From: Pycnococcus provasolii
Lineage: Eukaryota > Chlorophyta > Pseudoscourfieldiophyceae > Pseudoscourfieldiales
Assembly (NCBI GenBank): GCA_049487715.1
Contig: CP150585.1
Span: forward strand, 353,302 to 417,301
DNA: 64,000 nt
Reading direction: 5' to 3'
The stretch's first letter is position 1. Every line of letters starts with the position of its first letter. Positions 51,331-61,476 of the stretch are shown here, one piece after another. The notes under the pieces are model-generated. The model did not search any database. It saw only the letters and a list, made by a program, of their open reading frames with translations, and was not told the DNA's origin. A program made the translations under genes and the position numbers.

Positions 51331-54300
51331 GAACGTGTCGCTCGTGGATGCCGTAATTGCAACAGATTTTTCGTCGGGCTTGTACGTCACCTTTCCCTTG
51401 AGCTTCACCTCCGATGTGCTAAGGTCACCGAGATCTCCGTTCGGGAGCGTGAAATCAAACTCCTTATCATTGAATGCCTCGTTCGCAAAGTCTATGCCAA
51501 GGTCAAGCGCTTTGCCGCTCCAACGCACAAGTGCATCCGAATTCTGTGCTGTTACTACTCGTGAGAACGTAGCGAGGGCTAGCAAGCCAGCGATGAATGC
51601 GCCAGACAACATGCGGAAACCTCCGTTCGACCGACTGAACAAACCGTTGCCTCCGCTACGCGTTGCAAACATTGCGCTCAGAAGGCCACCTCCCATAACA
51701 AAACATGCCCAGGCGAAGGAACGAGCTAAGCTATTCCGCGTACTGGCATTGCGTGCGACTCGTATCAGCTTTGAGCTGCTCGTTCCCGACGTCTTGTCGG
51801 CAAGCAGGACGCGTCGTGTCCCAGCATCCACATCGGTCTCAGATGGACAATCCGAGATGGACCGGTTCTGAAGCTCTCGTGATAGCAGAGCCAAACCATA
51901 GGACGAAATTAGCGACGAGTTTTCCGGCTCGAGCGGTGTCTTTCGCCACAGCACGGCGCCCCAAGTGCTTGCTGACACGTACTCGTTCGAATCATCATCG
52001 GAGATGTACACCTTGCGGCTCATCCTTTCATTATTCGTCGTCTCTGCGTACGCCTCCACGAGTGTGGGAAGCGCGACACCATCGGTGACATACGCCTTGA
52101 GCTGATGACCGCCGACATCTCCCGTTTCCATCTTTCCTCCGATCTTCGCTGTGCCGTCCGCACTAAGACCATATGGGCGCGCAGCCTCCTCCTTCCCGGA
52201 GGAAACTTGAATATGTTTTTCTTCATCATAGAGCGTCTCGCGCATGTCATCACTCAACTTTGTCGCATTTTTCTTGGCATCGTCCGATAGTTGAGAAGCA
52301 TCCAGCGGCTTCGTTGCCACGATCGTCGCAAGCGTGAAGGACGGCTGTGCGATGGCGACCGACTCCTCCAACGACGTCAAGGGGTCGACATGACCTTGCT
52401 CGCGCAAACCGTCACGATGAAGTGCACGCGCCATATCGACTAAACCGGCAAGGTCATCCCAGCCTTTCCATGCGCTCCTCGCCGAAGCCACAGAAGAAGG
52501 TGGCGCAAATCTCGAGCAGGCGGACAAAGGATAGTCACGCTTCACCGTAGCGAAGTCTTGGCATGCACCCCCAGAATCAGAATTCGCCGAGCGATACTGG
52601 CTCCCGGCTTGCTTGACAAAATCCTCGGCGAATGACTCGTGGATATCCGCGAACCACGCCGTCATGATATTTTTGGCAAATGCATCCATGTACAGATCGT
52701 CCACCTCAAGTTGGAACGCCTTCTCGATGCCACCTGCCACGCTACCAAGCACCTCCGCGGTGAGCGGCCCAACGAACCCTGATTGCCCATGGCGAAGTAG
52801 ACGCCTCGCTTCCTTACCCGGGTACAGTGTGTTCCTCCTATTCAGATAATAATTCAGCTTCTCCTGAACAGGCGCACACAACTCCGGCTTAGCCGCAGTG
52901 TCAAGGCATCGCTGAAGACGTTCCCTCTCCACACTCACGTGCTCGTCGAGCGCTACAAGCAATTTCACCTTGGTATTCTCCACGCCGGTCACGCGAATCT
53001 TGCGCAGTTTCGTCGCCCTGGGCTTGGCATTTCGCATGGCTCGCGCAGCGTCAATCAAAGTGCTGGCAACATCTTCCGGCGTGGCTTTCAGTGCACGGCG
53101 GAGTCTACTATTCGAGTCTCCATCCTTCAGCATTTGATATGCCAGCGCGATGCACGCGCCAAAGTGCAGCGGGTCGGTCTTACACTTCGACTGCAAATCC
53201 GCACGATTCAAGCTTTGCATACTGTTGCCAATATCCGACGCAATCGTCTTCCAGTGTTCCTCAATAATTCGATCGACAGACTCGCCGTACTTTGTCAGAG
53301 CGTTGAGATCGTTGGCATCGGCACTTCCTCCCGTCGGATCGATATTCATCACAAAGTACGATTCCATGCTTCGATCGTGCGTATCATCGGTCGAGGTTAC
53401 GGCGTACGCTTTCAAGAGCCCCGCACCGTCCAGTCTGGTGTTGAACTGCATATCCATGACGAAAACGGATTTGCCTTTGGTTTGAAAAGCTGCTGGCAAA
53501 GGCAGCGATTTCTGAGTCATGAAATCACGAGCTGTAGTGGCAGGCAGGTGATGAATTTTGGCGAGCCACATAATACCAAGTGTTGCAATGAGACAATCGA
53601 TTTGCATCTCGAATACCGGCGCACCGTCCGACATTTGCGATCTCATTCTCACAGTCGTTTCGACACTATCGAGCCTGTCTTCCATCGCTTGTCCTCTTGT
53701 GCTGTTCGTGGCACTAGAGCCTGCATCGGACGCCGCTTTGATTTTTTTAACGGTTTCCCTGCTGTGAAATGCCCCGCTGACGAGACCCAGTGGCTCAAGC
53801 ATGAACGAACCAATGCTCGCTCGCCGTGAAAAAAATGAGCCTTCAATAGCGAACGAGTATTGTGAGCGCGACGATTCGCTGACATCCGCGTAACGACCAG
53901 GTCCAGCCTTCTGCAGATCTAACTTTAGCTTGATTTTCGTTTCAACGTTCTTCGGCCTGAGTACCAAAGCATTGCCAATTCCAACATCATCGACCAACAC
54001 ACTAGTCGTCGCAGTCTTGTCTCGATTCATGCAGTATGGCTCATCCGGGTTGACAAAGTGGTGGCGACGCTCTGCCCCTTCCGCATTTTCGTTGATCGTG
54101 ATAACCGCACCATCGAAGTTCACATTTTCCAACATGCTTCGACTGTCTTCGCTGTACACAGGCGTGCTCGCCATGTCCACGAGAGGTCGCAAAACCTCAA
54201 ACGCAGTGCCTTTTTTGATATGCGCAGTGATGTGGAAAGCATCCACCGCTCGATTCGCCGGCTTGTCAGACTTGTAGTGCACCTCGACTTGGTGCCGATA

Positions 54301-57300
54301 GTATTCATTGAGCGCTTGCGTTTCATTGCTTGTAGGCTCTCGCATGCCCCACGACGATGCATCAAAGTGAAAGCCAAGGCAGTGTATGAATGGTCGATCG
54401 AAATTTAACTGTGCAAATACGAGTCCCTCACGGAATCTCACATACTCCGATAAGTAAAGAGAATCAGGATCTCCACGCATACCTTTCGGTTTAAGGGCAA
54501 GGATACCGCCTGCGTATTGTGCACCGGACTTAGATGATTTGGAGACGATCATATTGCCATACGCATCCCAAGAAACTTTTTCACCCGTCGCATCGGGGTC
54601 AATCGTTTTGAAATCGATAGGAAGGCTTCGAGGAATTTCTCCGTGAATGGTTCCTCGTAGAACGAATTCATTCGTCAAATCTGGTTGTCCTTTCAAGTCG
54701 TGCACCGCCCTCCCACCTTGTTGCATACTAACGCCAGTGCCATTCCATAGAGCATCGGCACGCAGTTCCAGGCCGAGGTCAATTGCCAATTCCCCCTTGT
54801 CGTCGTCGATGAAGGGCATGCTACCAACAAATACTCTCTCGACAAACCACGGTTTGTTTGAGTCACCGACGGTCGAATCGTAGATCGACCTACCGAACTC
54901 CGACGACTGCAAGTCTTTCCAAATGCCAAGGGTTGTGTCCACTTTAGCGGCGAAGACGGTGCCTTTCGGAAGCTTCACTCCCTCCGAATCTTTGCGCCTC
55001 GATTTCCATCCATCCTCCGTTTCCAACGGGTCTTCGTCGTCATACAACTTGACTACACTTACACCGAGGTGGTCATCAGCAGGGACGACGCCTCGATAAA
55101 ACCCCTCTTTCGTGGCGAAAACGATCGAAGAGCTCTTCAAGGGCAAGGTTCCGATGATCTTTGCGAATTCCGGCACCGCGTTCTCGATTAAAGTAATCGC
55201 CGTGATACCCTTGCCCGAAATGCCGATCATGCCAATTCCAGTGTCGTCAGGAGAGTCAGCTAAATAGTCCACCACATCGCTCACATAGTGCGGATTGGAT
55301 TCCATGAACTTCTTGTAAGTTGCATCATTCATCAATTCAGGAACGGGGGAGGATGCACCTTCGGAGGCAATGCTGCCGAAGCAGGATATCGCAATCGTCT
55401 CAAGCTTGCCATCGCCAACGGGCACTTTCGCATCTATGGCGCACCCGTCCTCTGTGTGCGTAGTGTCTATCGTAATGGTGTTAAGCATCTTAAGAAATAG
55501 GGCTTGGCCTGCAGATGTGCCCTTGGGCAGAACCGAAGCCAACGTCATGCTTGCCCCTGCAATACTGAGCGATGCATCCACGAATCCTTGGGCGGTTGGA
55601 GACTCTGCAGCAGTTGGGACGAACGCAAAAGTGACTGGCGATTTGCCACCTGTATCCTCAAATCGCGTCAAAAAGCTTCCCTTCGACGCCGATGCAAGGT
55701 CATTCGCTTCCCACGTAGTCTCGGCTTGCATTTCCGTCGCCGATTGTCCCGTGGCGAGGACGGCGCGCACTGAGGCGCTTTTCAACACCAATTTGTTGCC
55801 CTTGGGTAGAGTGATGGACACGTCACTCTTCGCGGGCGACGCCTCTGCAGTGATGCGATATCCCACCGTGAATCCCTTGTAGCATATGGCCTTTGTCTTA
55901 GCATCCCAATTTTGCGTACTGAGCGTTGGCGCAAAGCCAAGAGCATGCTTGAATGAATACGAACTTTCCCCCGAAGGCGACGATTCGTCAGGCGTGCACG
56001 GATTGAGCACAGAGAACTTGGCAATGTCTCCCTCTGTCGTTCGCCACTCTCCCTGATAACTCTGCGGCTTCGCACATTCGCCGGGTGGAAGATTGAGGGT
56101 GATTGTGAACGTGGCAACCGTTCGATCTTCGTCCGTTTCGTCCAGTTCGGACATAGATGGTAAGAGCCCATTCATTTGCACTGTCGTTCCCTGCTTGTGC
56201 GATGTGCGGACGGTACCCTGTGCCGCGCGCATGTCAAACATGCTCCAATCGAAATCATCATCACCATCCCTCCGTGCCATTCCACCGAATTCCATTCCTC
56301 CAGCGTCCATTAAACCGAGTTTACCCTTCCCGGGCATAACGAAGCCAAGGTCATATCCGAAAAAGACGGCGGCATTCAGTTGTCCTTGTAGACCTGGATT
56401 CAACAAATTCGTGAATCGAGACATACCAGTCATCGCTGTCGCCGAGAGAAGAAGGTTGGATATCGTGAGCCCGAGATCACTCCCACTCATTCCGAGCTTC
56501 ATGGTAAATTCCACCTCCACGAAAGGAACTTCATCCAAATCGTGTCCGTGAGCGAACAGGACTTGCTTTGCACCCTCCTTGGACAGAAGATCGGCCTGAT
56601 GCGTGATGTCGCGGTAGCTTGCCGTCACATTCACCAGAAGAATGTCTTTATCTGCGAGCAAGCATCCTCTGTCTTCGACGACAGTGCTAACTGACGGTTG
56701 GGGTACAATCACAGTGCTAAACTCCACAGTCAAGCCAGATGTCTGCTTCGGCGGCTTGTTCAGTCCTGCGCATGCGAGCGATGAGGTTCCTACGCCTCTG
56801 ATTTCATTCCCGGTAGTGAGCGGCAGATCTTCACCACTCGCGGCGGTGAGAGTCACGTATGCACGGAGTTCTTGAGCTTCCCACTTACTTCCGCACAAGT
56901 CGTAGTTCGCAACGTAGAAGCGCTCCTCCGCCTCACCGCCGCCGCGCTCCGTGATTCTCACGATTCCCGTCACGCGACGCACACTGTACGAGTTCAGCCG
57001 CCCTTGGGCATCCACCTGCCCCGTGGCGTACACGTGCGACCCCACCTCCTCGTCAACGAATCCGACACAAGCCGCAACGATCGAGCGCCTCACGGAAACT
57101 TTCGCAACGAAGAAGTTCAGCACCGTCGATCCCGCGTCAGTTCCCGCACGGTTTGCGGCGGAACCTGGTGCACCGAATGCAGCGTGGAAAGCTGTGTACG
57201 TATTGCCTAGCACCCCGGCAACATTCGCGAGCGTGAAAGTCTCGCTTGGTTCGCGCAGAGCAACCTGCCAGATGGCAAGCTCTGGTTGGGACCGAGACAC

Positions 57301-57972
57301 CCTGAAGTCCGCCTTGACGCGAAGGCGCGACGCCACACTCGCAAGCGACGCGTCCGCAGAGCGCATGGAGCCGAAGAATTCCACCTGCTTCGTGGCACTG
57401 CTGTACGTGAAGAATTCGAGGCGCAGAGGCATGTTCGGACGCTTTGTCTGGCCCTTGTGCACCTCATTCAGCACCACGTCGACATCCTGCGCGATGGCGC
57501 ACCCTCGAACGCGCACTTGCGTCACCTTGGACTCGCCGTCTGCGCAAGCCATGTCCACGATGCAGTTGGACGACTCCACCGCAAGCTTGTCCTCCGTGCC
57601 CGGCGTGACGACGCCCGCGAGCGACGTGAGCGCGCGACGCAGGCGCACGTGCGCCTCCACCGACGTGCTCGCGCACGTGCAGTCTCCCTCCACCTTTGTC
57701 CGCACGCTCAGGCGCGTCGTGGAGTGGCAAGCGTGCGTGAACGCCGTGTCGTCTTTCAAGTTGCTCGCCTGGCTGTCACGCCAGCTCTGCCATCCGTCCA
57801 TGCCGCTAACCGAACTCGACGTGTCCACGGTTCGCAGGACGCGGCCCGCGTACGCGAGGTGCTCTTCATACGACGACGGGGGCTTCGGCTCTGCAGCAGT
57901 GGCTGTCAGCAGTGCGGCAACAAGAGCGAACAACCTGAGCAGAATGACTTGACTTGTGTTCACCGCCGCCAT
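50611..57972 (-). CDS. Giant repeat-rich surface protein, N-terminal part (frameshifted at about 50662)
   Basis: ATG at 57970-57972 gives MAAVNTSQVILLRLFALVAA, a signal peptide ending near ATAAEP; the frame upstream opens only at a TTG. About 2,436 codons run to the frameshift, after which 17 out-of-frame residues reach a stop at 50611. Residues about 30-2,080 are a large predicted extracellular region with scattered Cys and beta-rich segments that I cannot assign to a family. Residues 2085-2103 (SFAWACFVMGGGLLSAMFA) and 2121-2143 (MLSGAFIAGLLALATFSRVV, then TAQ) are two hydrophobic segments, the second a very good signal-peptide look-alike with a cleavage-type site. The first copy of the 238-aa repeat (YGELMNLEVSELSLGYANKP to TFGDLELGAVTM) follows. 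Function unknown; probably secreted or cell-surface. Confidence 0.7.
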   Translation of the reverse strand: MAAVNTSQVILLRLFALVAALLTATAAEPKPPSSYEEHLAYAGRVLRTVDTSSSVSGMDGWQSWRDSQASNLKDDTAFTHACHSTTRLSVRTKVEGDCTCASTSVEAHVRLRRALTSLAGVVTPGTEDKLAVESSNCIVDMACADGESKVTQVRVRGCAIAQDVDVVLNEVHKGQTKRPNMPLRLEFFTYSSATKQVEFFGSMRSADASLASVASRLRVKADFRVSRSQPELAIWQVALREPSETFTLANVAGVLGNTYTAFHAAFGAPGSAANRAGTDAGSTVLNFFVAKVSVRRSIVAACVGFVDEEVGSHVYATGQVDAQGRLNSYSVRRVTGIVRITERGGGEAEERFYVANYDLCGSKWEAQELRAYVTLTAASGEDLPLTTGNEIRGVGTSSLACAGLNKPPKQTSGLTVEFSTVIVPQPSVSTVVEDRGCLLADKDILLVNVTASYRDITHQADLLSKEGAKQVLFAHGHDLDEVPFVEVEFTMKLGMSGSDLGLTISNLLLSATAMTGMSRFTNLLNPGLQGQLNAAVFFGYDLGFVMPGKGKLGLMDAGGMEFGGMARRDGDDDFDWSMFDMRAAQGTVRTSHKQGTTVQMNGLLPSMSELDETDEDRTVATFTITLNLPPGECAKPQSYQGEWRTTEGDIAKFSVLNPCTPDESSPSGESSYSFKHALGFAPTLSTQNWDAKTKAICYKGFTVGYRITAEASPAKSDVSITLPKGNKLVLKSASVRAVLATGQSATEMQAETTWEANDLASASKGSFLTRFEDTGGKSPVTFAFVPTAAESPTAQGFVDASLSIAGASMTLASVLPKGTSAGQALFLKMLNTITIDTTHTEDGCAIDAKVPVGDGKLETIAISCFGSIASEGASSPVPELMNDATYKKFMESNPHYVSDVVDYLADSPDDTGIGMIGISGKGITAITLIENAVPEFAKIIGTLPLKSSSIVFATKEGFYRGVVPADDHLGVSVVKLYDDEDPLETEDGWKSRRKDSEGVKLPKGTVFAAKVDTTLGIWKDLQSSEFGRSIYDSTVGDSNKPWFVERVFVGSMPFIDDDKGELAIDLGLELRADALWNGTGVSMQQGGRAVHDLKGQPDLTNEFVLRGTIHGEIPRSLPIDFKTIDPDATGEKVSWDAYGNMIVSKSSKSGAQYAGGILALKPKGMRGDPDSLYLSEYVRFREGLVFAQLNFDRPFIHCLGFHFDASSWGMREPTSNETQALNEYYRHQVEVHYKSDKPANRAVDAFHITAHIKKGTAFEVLRPLVDMASTPVYSEDSRSMLENVNFDGAVITINENAEGAERRHHFVNPDEPYCMNRDKTATTSVLVDDVGIGNALVLRPKNVETKIKLKLDLQKAGPGRYADVSESSRSQYSFAIEGSFFSRRASIGSFMLEPLGLVSGAFHSRETVKKIKAASDAGSSATNSTRGQAMEDRLDSVETTVRMRSQMSDGAPVFEMQIDCLIATLGIMWLAKIHHLPATTARDFMTQKSLPLPAAFQTKGKSVFVMDMQFNTRLDGAGLLKAYAVTSTDDTHDRSMESYFVMNIDPTGGSADANDLNALTKYGESVDRIIEEHWKTIASDIGNSMQSLNRADLQSKCKTDPLHFGACIALAYQMLKDGDSNSRLRRALKATPEDVASTLIDAARAMRNAKPRATKLRKIRVTGVENTKVKLLVALDEHVSVERERLQRCLDTAAKPELCAPVQEKLNYYLNRRNTLYPGKEARRLLRHGQSGFVGPLTAEVLGSVAGGIEKAFQLEVDDLYMDAFAKNIMTAWFADIHESFAEDFVKQAGSQYRSANSDSGGACQDFATVKRDYPLSACSRFAPPSSVASARSAWKGWDDLAGLVDMARALHRDGLREQGHVDPLTSLEESVAIAQPSFTLATIVATKPLDASQLSDDAKKNATKLSDDMRETLYDEEKHIQVSSGKEEAARPYGLSADGTAKIGGKMETGDVGGHQLKAYVTDGVALPTLVEAYAETTNNERMSRKVYISDDDSNEYVSASTWGAVLWRKTPLEPENSSLISSYGLALLSRELQNRSISDCPSETDVDAGTRRVLLADKTSGTSSSKLIRVARNASTRNSLARSFAWACFVMGGGLLSAMFATRSGGNGLFSRSNGGFRMLSGAFIAGLLALATFSRVVTAQNSDALVRWSGKALDLGIDFANEAFNDKEFDFTLPNGDLGDLSTSEVKLKGKVTYKPDEKSVAITASTSDTFTVKYGELMNLEVSELSLGYANKPEAKFDLSGKVGGLAFSVGITDSKLKKLTLKGDTTSSDGVTNLVSAFSSMFGSSFKLKSIDLSIDDEDGDSKFDTAVAMGAEIYSSEATVSGKWVASTFSSFSAKLAMDTSEIELNGTPFCGENQGDGVDGTLKVKLPKAEDKLVVTAKASATCNGKKISELKIAGKVDALKLPSMTFGDLELGAVTMKGDVTYVTQPDGENRTRFPSARRQRTRSR

Positions 57973-58379
57973 GGTGAATACCCTTTTTTTTCGAGCGAGC
58001 GATGTTAGATGCGACAAAGTCAAGTCCGAGTGCAAGATGACACAAGGCTCAACTCAGGCAGTTATTATGGCAGTTGGGGTACGGGTACACACCGTATCCT
58101 GCACCTAGCTAGCCCCAAGCGTTGAGGCAGAGTGAGTGCACCAGTTAGCCCGTGCAAGCCCGTGCAAGGCCTGCAACCTAACCTGTGACTGTGAGCGAGC
58201 GAGCGGGCGGGCTGCTGTACCCTGTACCTGCTTGCTTGCTTGCTTGCTTGAGCGCAATGGCGGAGTCAGGGCTAGCCTCACTTGCTCCACTCAGGCAAGC
58301 AAAAGAGAAAAGCGCGTGGCGTGGCGGCCGAGTATCCTACCTATCTAGAAAATCTGCATTTTTACATACCTTTAGGGAT
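57973..58379. other. Promoter side of the giant surface gene
   Basis: About 400 bp between the giant gene's ATG and the hAT insertion. It contains a (CTTG)n microsatellite (58228-58251) and CCCGTGCAAG repeats near 58150. No gene seen. Confidence 0.5.
58228..58251 (+). repeat. (CTTG)n microsatellite
   Basis: Five to six CTTG units in tandem. Confidence 0.8.
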
Positions 58380-58387
58380 ACTGAAAG
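58380..58387. repeat. Left 8-bp target-site duplication (ACTGAAAG)
   Basis: ACTGAAAG directly precedes the left terminal inverted repeat and is repeated exactly at 61488-61495. An 8-bp duplication is the hallmark of hAT insertion. Confidence 0.95.
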
Positions 58388-58398
58388 CAGGGGGGTGT
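58388..58398 (+). repeat. Left terminal inverted repeat of the hAT element
   Basis: CAGGGGGGTGT, identical to the reverse complement of 61477-61487. Confidence 0.93.
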
Positions 58399-58620
58399 TC
58401 GATTGCCCATGCAATCGGTTGTACAATCAAGACCTCGGTTGTATCCCCAATCGGAACCTCCTTGGGGATCTTCGGTTGTCCGCCGCCAATCACCCTGACA
58501 ACACAAACTACAATCAACTACAATCATACTTACAATCACCAGGTGTGGTTGTCGCAGAGCTGAAGCTGTCTGAGGTGCTGTCTGAGGTGCTGAAGGGCTT
58601 TTCTCGCGCACAAGGCTCCG

Positions 58621-61302
58621 ATGCAAGCCGACGGAGACCTCATGGCCGCCGCGCGCGAAGCGGCGGCAAGCGCGGCCGCCGCCATGGATGGCGACGACGT
58701 ACCGCCGGCGGTGACGACGACAACGACGGCGAAGGACCCGCATCGAAATAATAACGCCGAAAACAAGTGCTCATTCGTCAGGTATGTGGAACCTCCGGTG
58801 CTCGTCGGCGGTGAAAGCAAAGGTCCTACCACTCCTACGCCATGGCCGGCTTTACCTGCGCCCGGAACAAGGCTCATCATAAGAGCGGCCGACGGAAAAG
58901 ACGTGGAGGCTACGGTCGAGGCGCCGCTCAACGACGGGAGACTCTTGGCGAGCCCGGTGTACCTGTGCGGTGTGTACATCACGCCGCCGGTCGCCGTGGG
59001 AGGACGGACAAAGAAGCCGCAAAACTTTCTTTGTTGCATTCCAACAAGAAAGGCGGACTTAAGTCTTGGGATGTGCGGTTGTATGTGTTTCCAAACCCCT
59101 GGAGCAAGTACTAGTAACTTGCTTCATGGTAAGGGTCACATACTTTCCCACCACCCCACCTACGCCTCCAAAATTAAGGAGTTCTCCGGGCGTAGCATCG
59201 CGAACAAGACAGACGCCATGGATGCGCTTGAGGGAGCCTTGAGGGCTCCTGGAGGACCGGGGCGGAACGCTTTTGGGACCGGGGTCCCATTTTCCGCACA
59301 GCCCTATTTCCCCGAGGTGCCAGCTGGCACGTCGAGTAGGGCAAGGACGATGAACCGGCCGATGTCTAGGGAGATGATGAACCGGCGGTTCGTCATATCA
59401 AGCGCGATGAACTTGTCTCCTTTATCGATGAAGGACAAGGATGGATTCAAGTACCTTATGGCAAACTTTATGCCGGAATGGGTTGTCTCCGTTCCAGACA
59501 CTCGTACACTCGACGATGTTCTTGTCGAAGAGGAACGACGTGTTAGGAAGGCGATTGTGGAAGAAATTTCGGAAATTCCCCTCCGTCAAATATCGGCAAC
59601 ATTGGACCTTTGGACGTCGCGGGCATCAAAGCCTTTTTTTGCGTTCACTGCAAGGTATTTTCATCCCAAAAAAAACAAATTGATTCGACGATTGCTAGGA
59701 GTGAGCTTGATTCGAGGCAACCACGATGCCACCTCGATCGCTACGGCAGTGAAGGACATGCTCGACAAATATAATTTGAGTGGAAAGAAATTACTCACTT
59801 TGTCAATGTTCGCGAGTGGGGCAGCGGACGGAGCGAAAAAAGAATTGAACGCATTGGAGTCTATGGGAATTCCGACGATCGTTTGCAAGGGGCACACTTT
59901 ACAAACGTGCATCAATTGGGCTATTGGACTAAATGGTACCGTTGATAGAGTGGAGAAAGGACAACAAAAAGCCGGGACTGTGAAAAATATATACCTTAGG
60001 AGTTTTGTGCGTGGACTGGCATCAAAGGTGGTTGGAGCATTCAATCATTCCACCCAAGAGATGGAAAAACTTATGCAAATTGGTGATGAGTGCATGGCAT
60101 TTATACATGCGAACGATACTAGGTGGTCATCGATATATGACATGATGTCAAGAATTGTGGAGAACTACAAACCGCTGACGATGTATTGGTCGAAAACGCA
60201 CTACAGGCACGCCCTTCTTTGGGAGGCGTGGCAATCGGTCAGGCAGGTGGTTGGAATACTGCACCCCTTCAGTGAGGCAACTAAACAAATCCAAGGCGGT
60301 GAAGGCGGGCACATATCAAATACGCTACAGATTCTACGCCGTCTCGAGAACGGAATTAACATGAACACGTTTACAATTCCCGTACTTGGCGATGATAAAC
60401 GCTCGGAGACGGTGAAATTCGATGAGCTCGCGCCTATGGTCCAGACTATGGTACTCGAACTCCGCGCGGAGCTACGCACTCGGCAAGTTGCCATTCCTGT
60501 GCATAAATTGGAGCTGCTTGCATGTATCCTTGATCCTCGATTTCCGTGGAGGCTGTACGACGACGCCGTAAAACGCCGCGCGATCGAAGCTCTCCGCGAG
60601 GAGTACAGCATGATGAGGCGCAACGAGGCTTCTCAAATGCCGAAGAAGATTATGCCGAAAGAGTCGCAAGCAAGCGTCGGAGACTTAGGCGGTGCACTTG
60701 CCACATTTTCAGCTTGCGATGGTGCTGCTCGTTCTCCTTGTGGAAATCGCCTGGGCCTACCGAGCGTGAACCTACTCGCTCACAGCGAGACGGAGCATGA
60801 TGAGGAAGACGACGAGGATCTTGATGAGGTCGAGGCATACTTAGCTTTTTGCAGAGAGAGCTCCAAGGTGAGCTCCTTACCCGGCATGGCAGAGGAATCG
60901 AGGCTGCAACGCACTTGGCTGAAGCTCGTGACGATCTTCCCAACACTATTCTTTCTTGCCACGGCATACACAGTCGCGGCGGAATCAACAAGCTGTGAGA
61001 GCGAACGAATATTTTCAGCCGCAGGTTATTTGCTTGACCCTTTGCGAGCGACGATGGCTGCTTGGAAGGTGGAGGCCTTCCTCTTACTCAACAAGAACGT
61101 GGAGCTCATTCCAGACGTCCATGAGGTGTTGAACGCCTTGCACATGAGCAAAGGCCGTTCGTCGAGCGTACGTGAAAGCATCAAGCGGTACTCTACAACA
61201 AAGAGCGTGAGCGCAACACCAGTACTGCCACAGAAGAGACCAGCAGCGGAAGAGCGTGAGCGCGACACCTGCACTGCCACAGAAGAGACCAGCAGCGGGT
61301 AA
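58621..61302 (+). CDS. hAT family transposase
   Basis: 893 aa from the ATG at 58621. Residues about 135-180 (MCGCMCFQTPGAST, SNLLHGKGHILSHHPTY) look like a BED-type zinc finger with C-x-C and H...H ligands. Residues about 260-330 hold the hAT segment leading to ISATLDLWTS; Asp329 fits the first catalytic position. HTLQTCINWAIG, NDTRWSSIYDMMSRI and DPRFPWRLY are further hAT family signatures. The C-terminal dimerisation region ends TSCESERIFSAAGYLLDP (Glu795 fits the catalytic Glu) and AAWKVEAFLLLNKNVELI. The second catalytic Asp is not obvious: the usual T-D-N-A-S block reads SMFASGAADGA here, so activity is uncertain. The last 30 or so codons are altered by a 49-bp tandem duplication. Confidence 0.92.
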   Translation: MQADGDLMAAAREAAASAAAAMDGDDVPPAVTTTTTAKDPHRNNNAENKCSFVRYVEPPVLVGGESKGPTTPTPWPALPAPGTRLIIRAADGKDVEATVEAPLNDGRLLASPVYLCGVYITPPVAVGGRTKKPQNFLCCIPTRKADLSLGMCGCMCFQTPGASTSNLLHGKGHILSHHPTYASKIKEFSGRSIANKTDAMDALEGALRAPGGPGRNAFGTGVPFSAQPYFPEVPAGTSSRARTMNRPMSREMMNRRFVISSAMNLSPLSMKDKDGFKYLMANFMPEWVVSVPDTRTLDDVLVEEERRVRKAIVEEISEIPLRQISATLDLWTSRASKPFFAFTARYFHPKKNKLIRRLLGVSLIRGNHDATSIATAVKDMLDKYNLSGKKLLTLSMFASGAADGAKKELNALESMGIPTIVCKGHTLQTCINWAIGLNGTVDRVEKGQQKAGTVKNIYLRSFVRGLASKVVGAFNHSTQEMEKLMQIGDECMAFIHANDTRWSSIYDMMSRIVENYKPLTMYWSKTHYRHALLWEAWQSVRQVVGILHPFSEATKQIQGGEGGHISNTLQILRRLENGINMNTFTIPVLGDDKRSETVKFDELAPMVQTMVLELRAELRTRQVAIPVHKLELLACILDPRFPWRLYDDAVKRRAIEALREEYSMMRRNEASQMPKKIMPKESQASVGDLGGALATFSACDGAARSPCGNRLGLPSVNLLAHSETEHDEEDDEDLDEVEAYLAFCRESSKVSSLPGMAEESRLQRTWLKLVTIFPTLFFLATAYTVAAESTSCESERIFSAAGYLLDPLRATMAAWKVEAFLLLNKNVELIPDVHEVLNALHMSKGRSSSVRESIKRYSTTKSVSATPVLPQKRPAAEERERDTCTATEETSSG
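61201..61298 (+). repeat. 49-bp tandem duplication at the transposase C terminus
   Basis: AAGAGCGTGAGCGCAACACC at 61201 recurs at 61250 as AAGAGCGTGAGCGCGACACC; both units end ACCAGCAGCGG. The 49-bp period is not a multiple of three, so the second unit is read in a new frame before the stop. Confidence 0.85.
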
Positions 61303-61392
61303 GGAGAGGCATGACGACTCGTCAGCCGAGACGCCATAGTCAACAATCATAGAACAATCATAACGAACGGTTATGAGGAGGGGAGGGGGTCT

Positions 61393-61420
61393 TCGGTTGT
61401 GGTTGGACAACCACAACCGA
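61393..61420. repeat. Perfect 13-bp hairpin in the hAT right subterminal region
   Basis: TCGGTTGTGGTTG (61393-61405) and CAACCACAACCGA (61408-61420) are exact reverse complements with a 2-nt GA loop. The arms share the CGGTTGT word repeated at the left end (58410-58480). Confidence 0.85.
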
Positions 61421-61476
61421 GGGGCCGCGGGGCAGATGGAGGGACCCGTAACTGAGACCAGGGAATCAACAACCCT

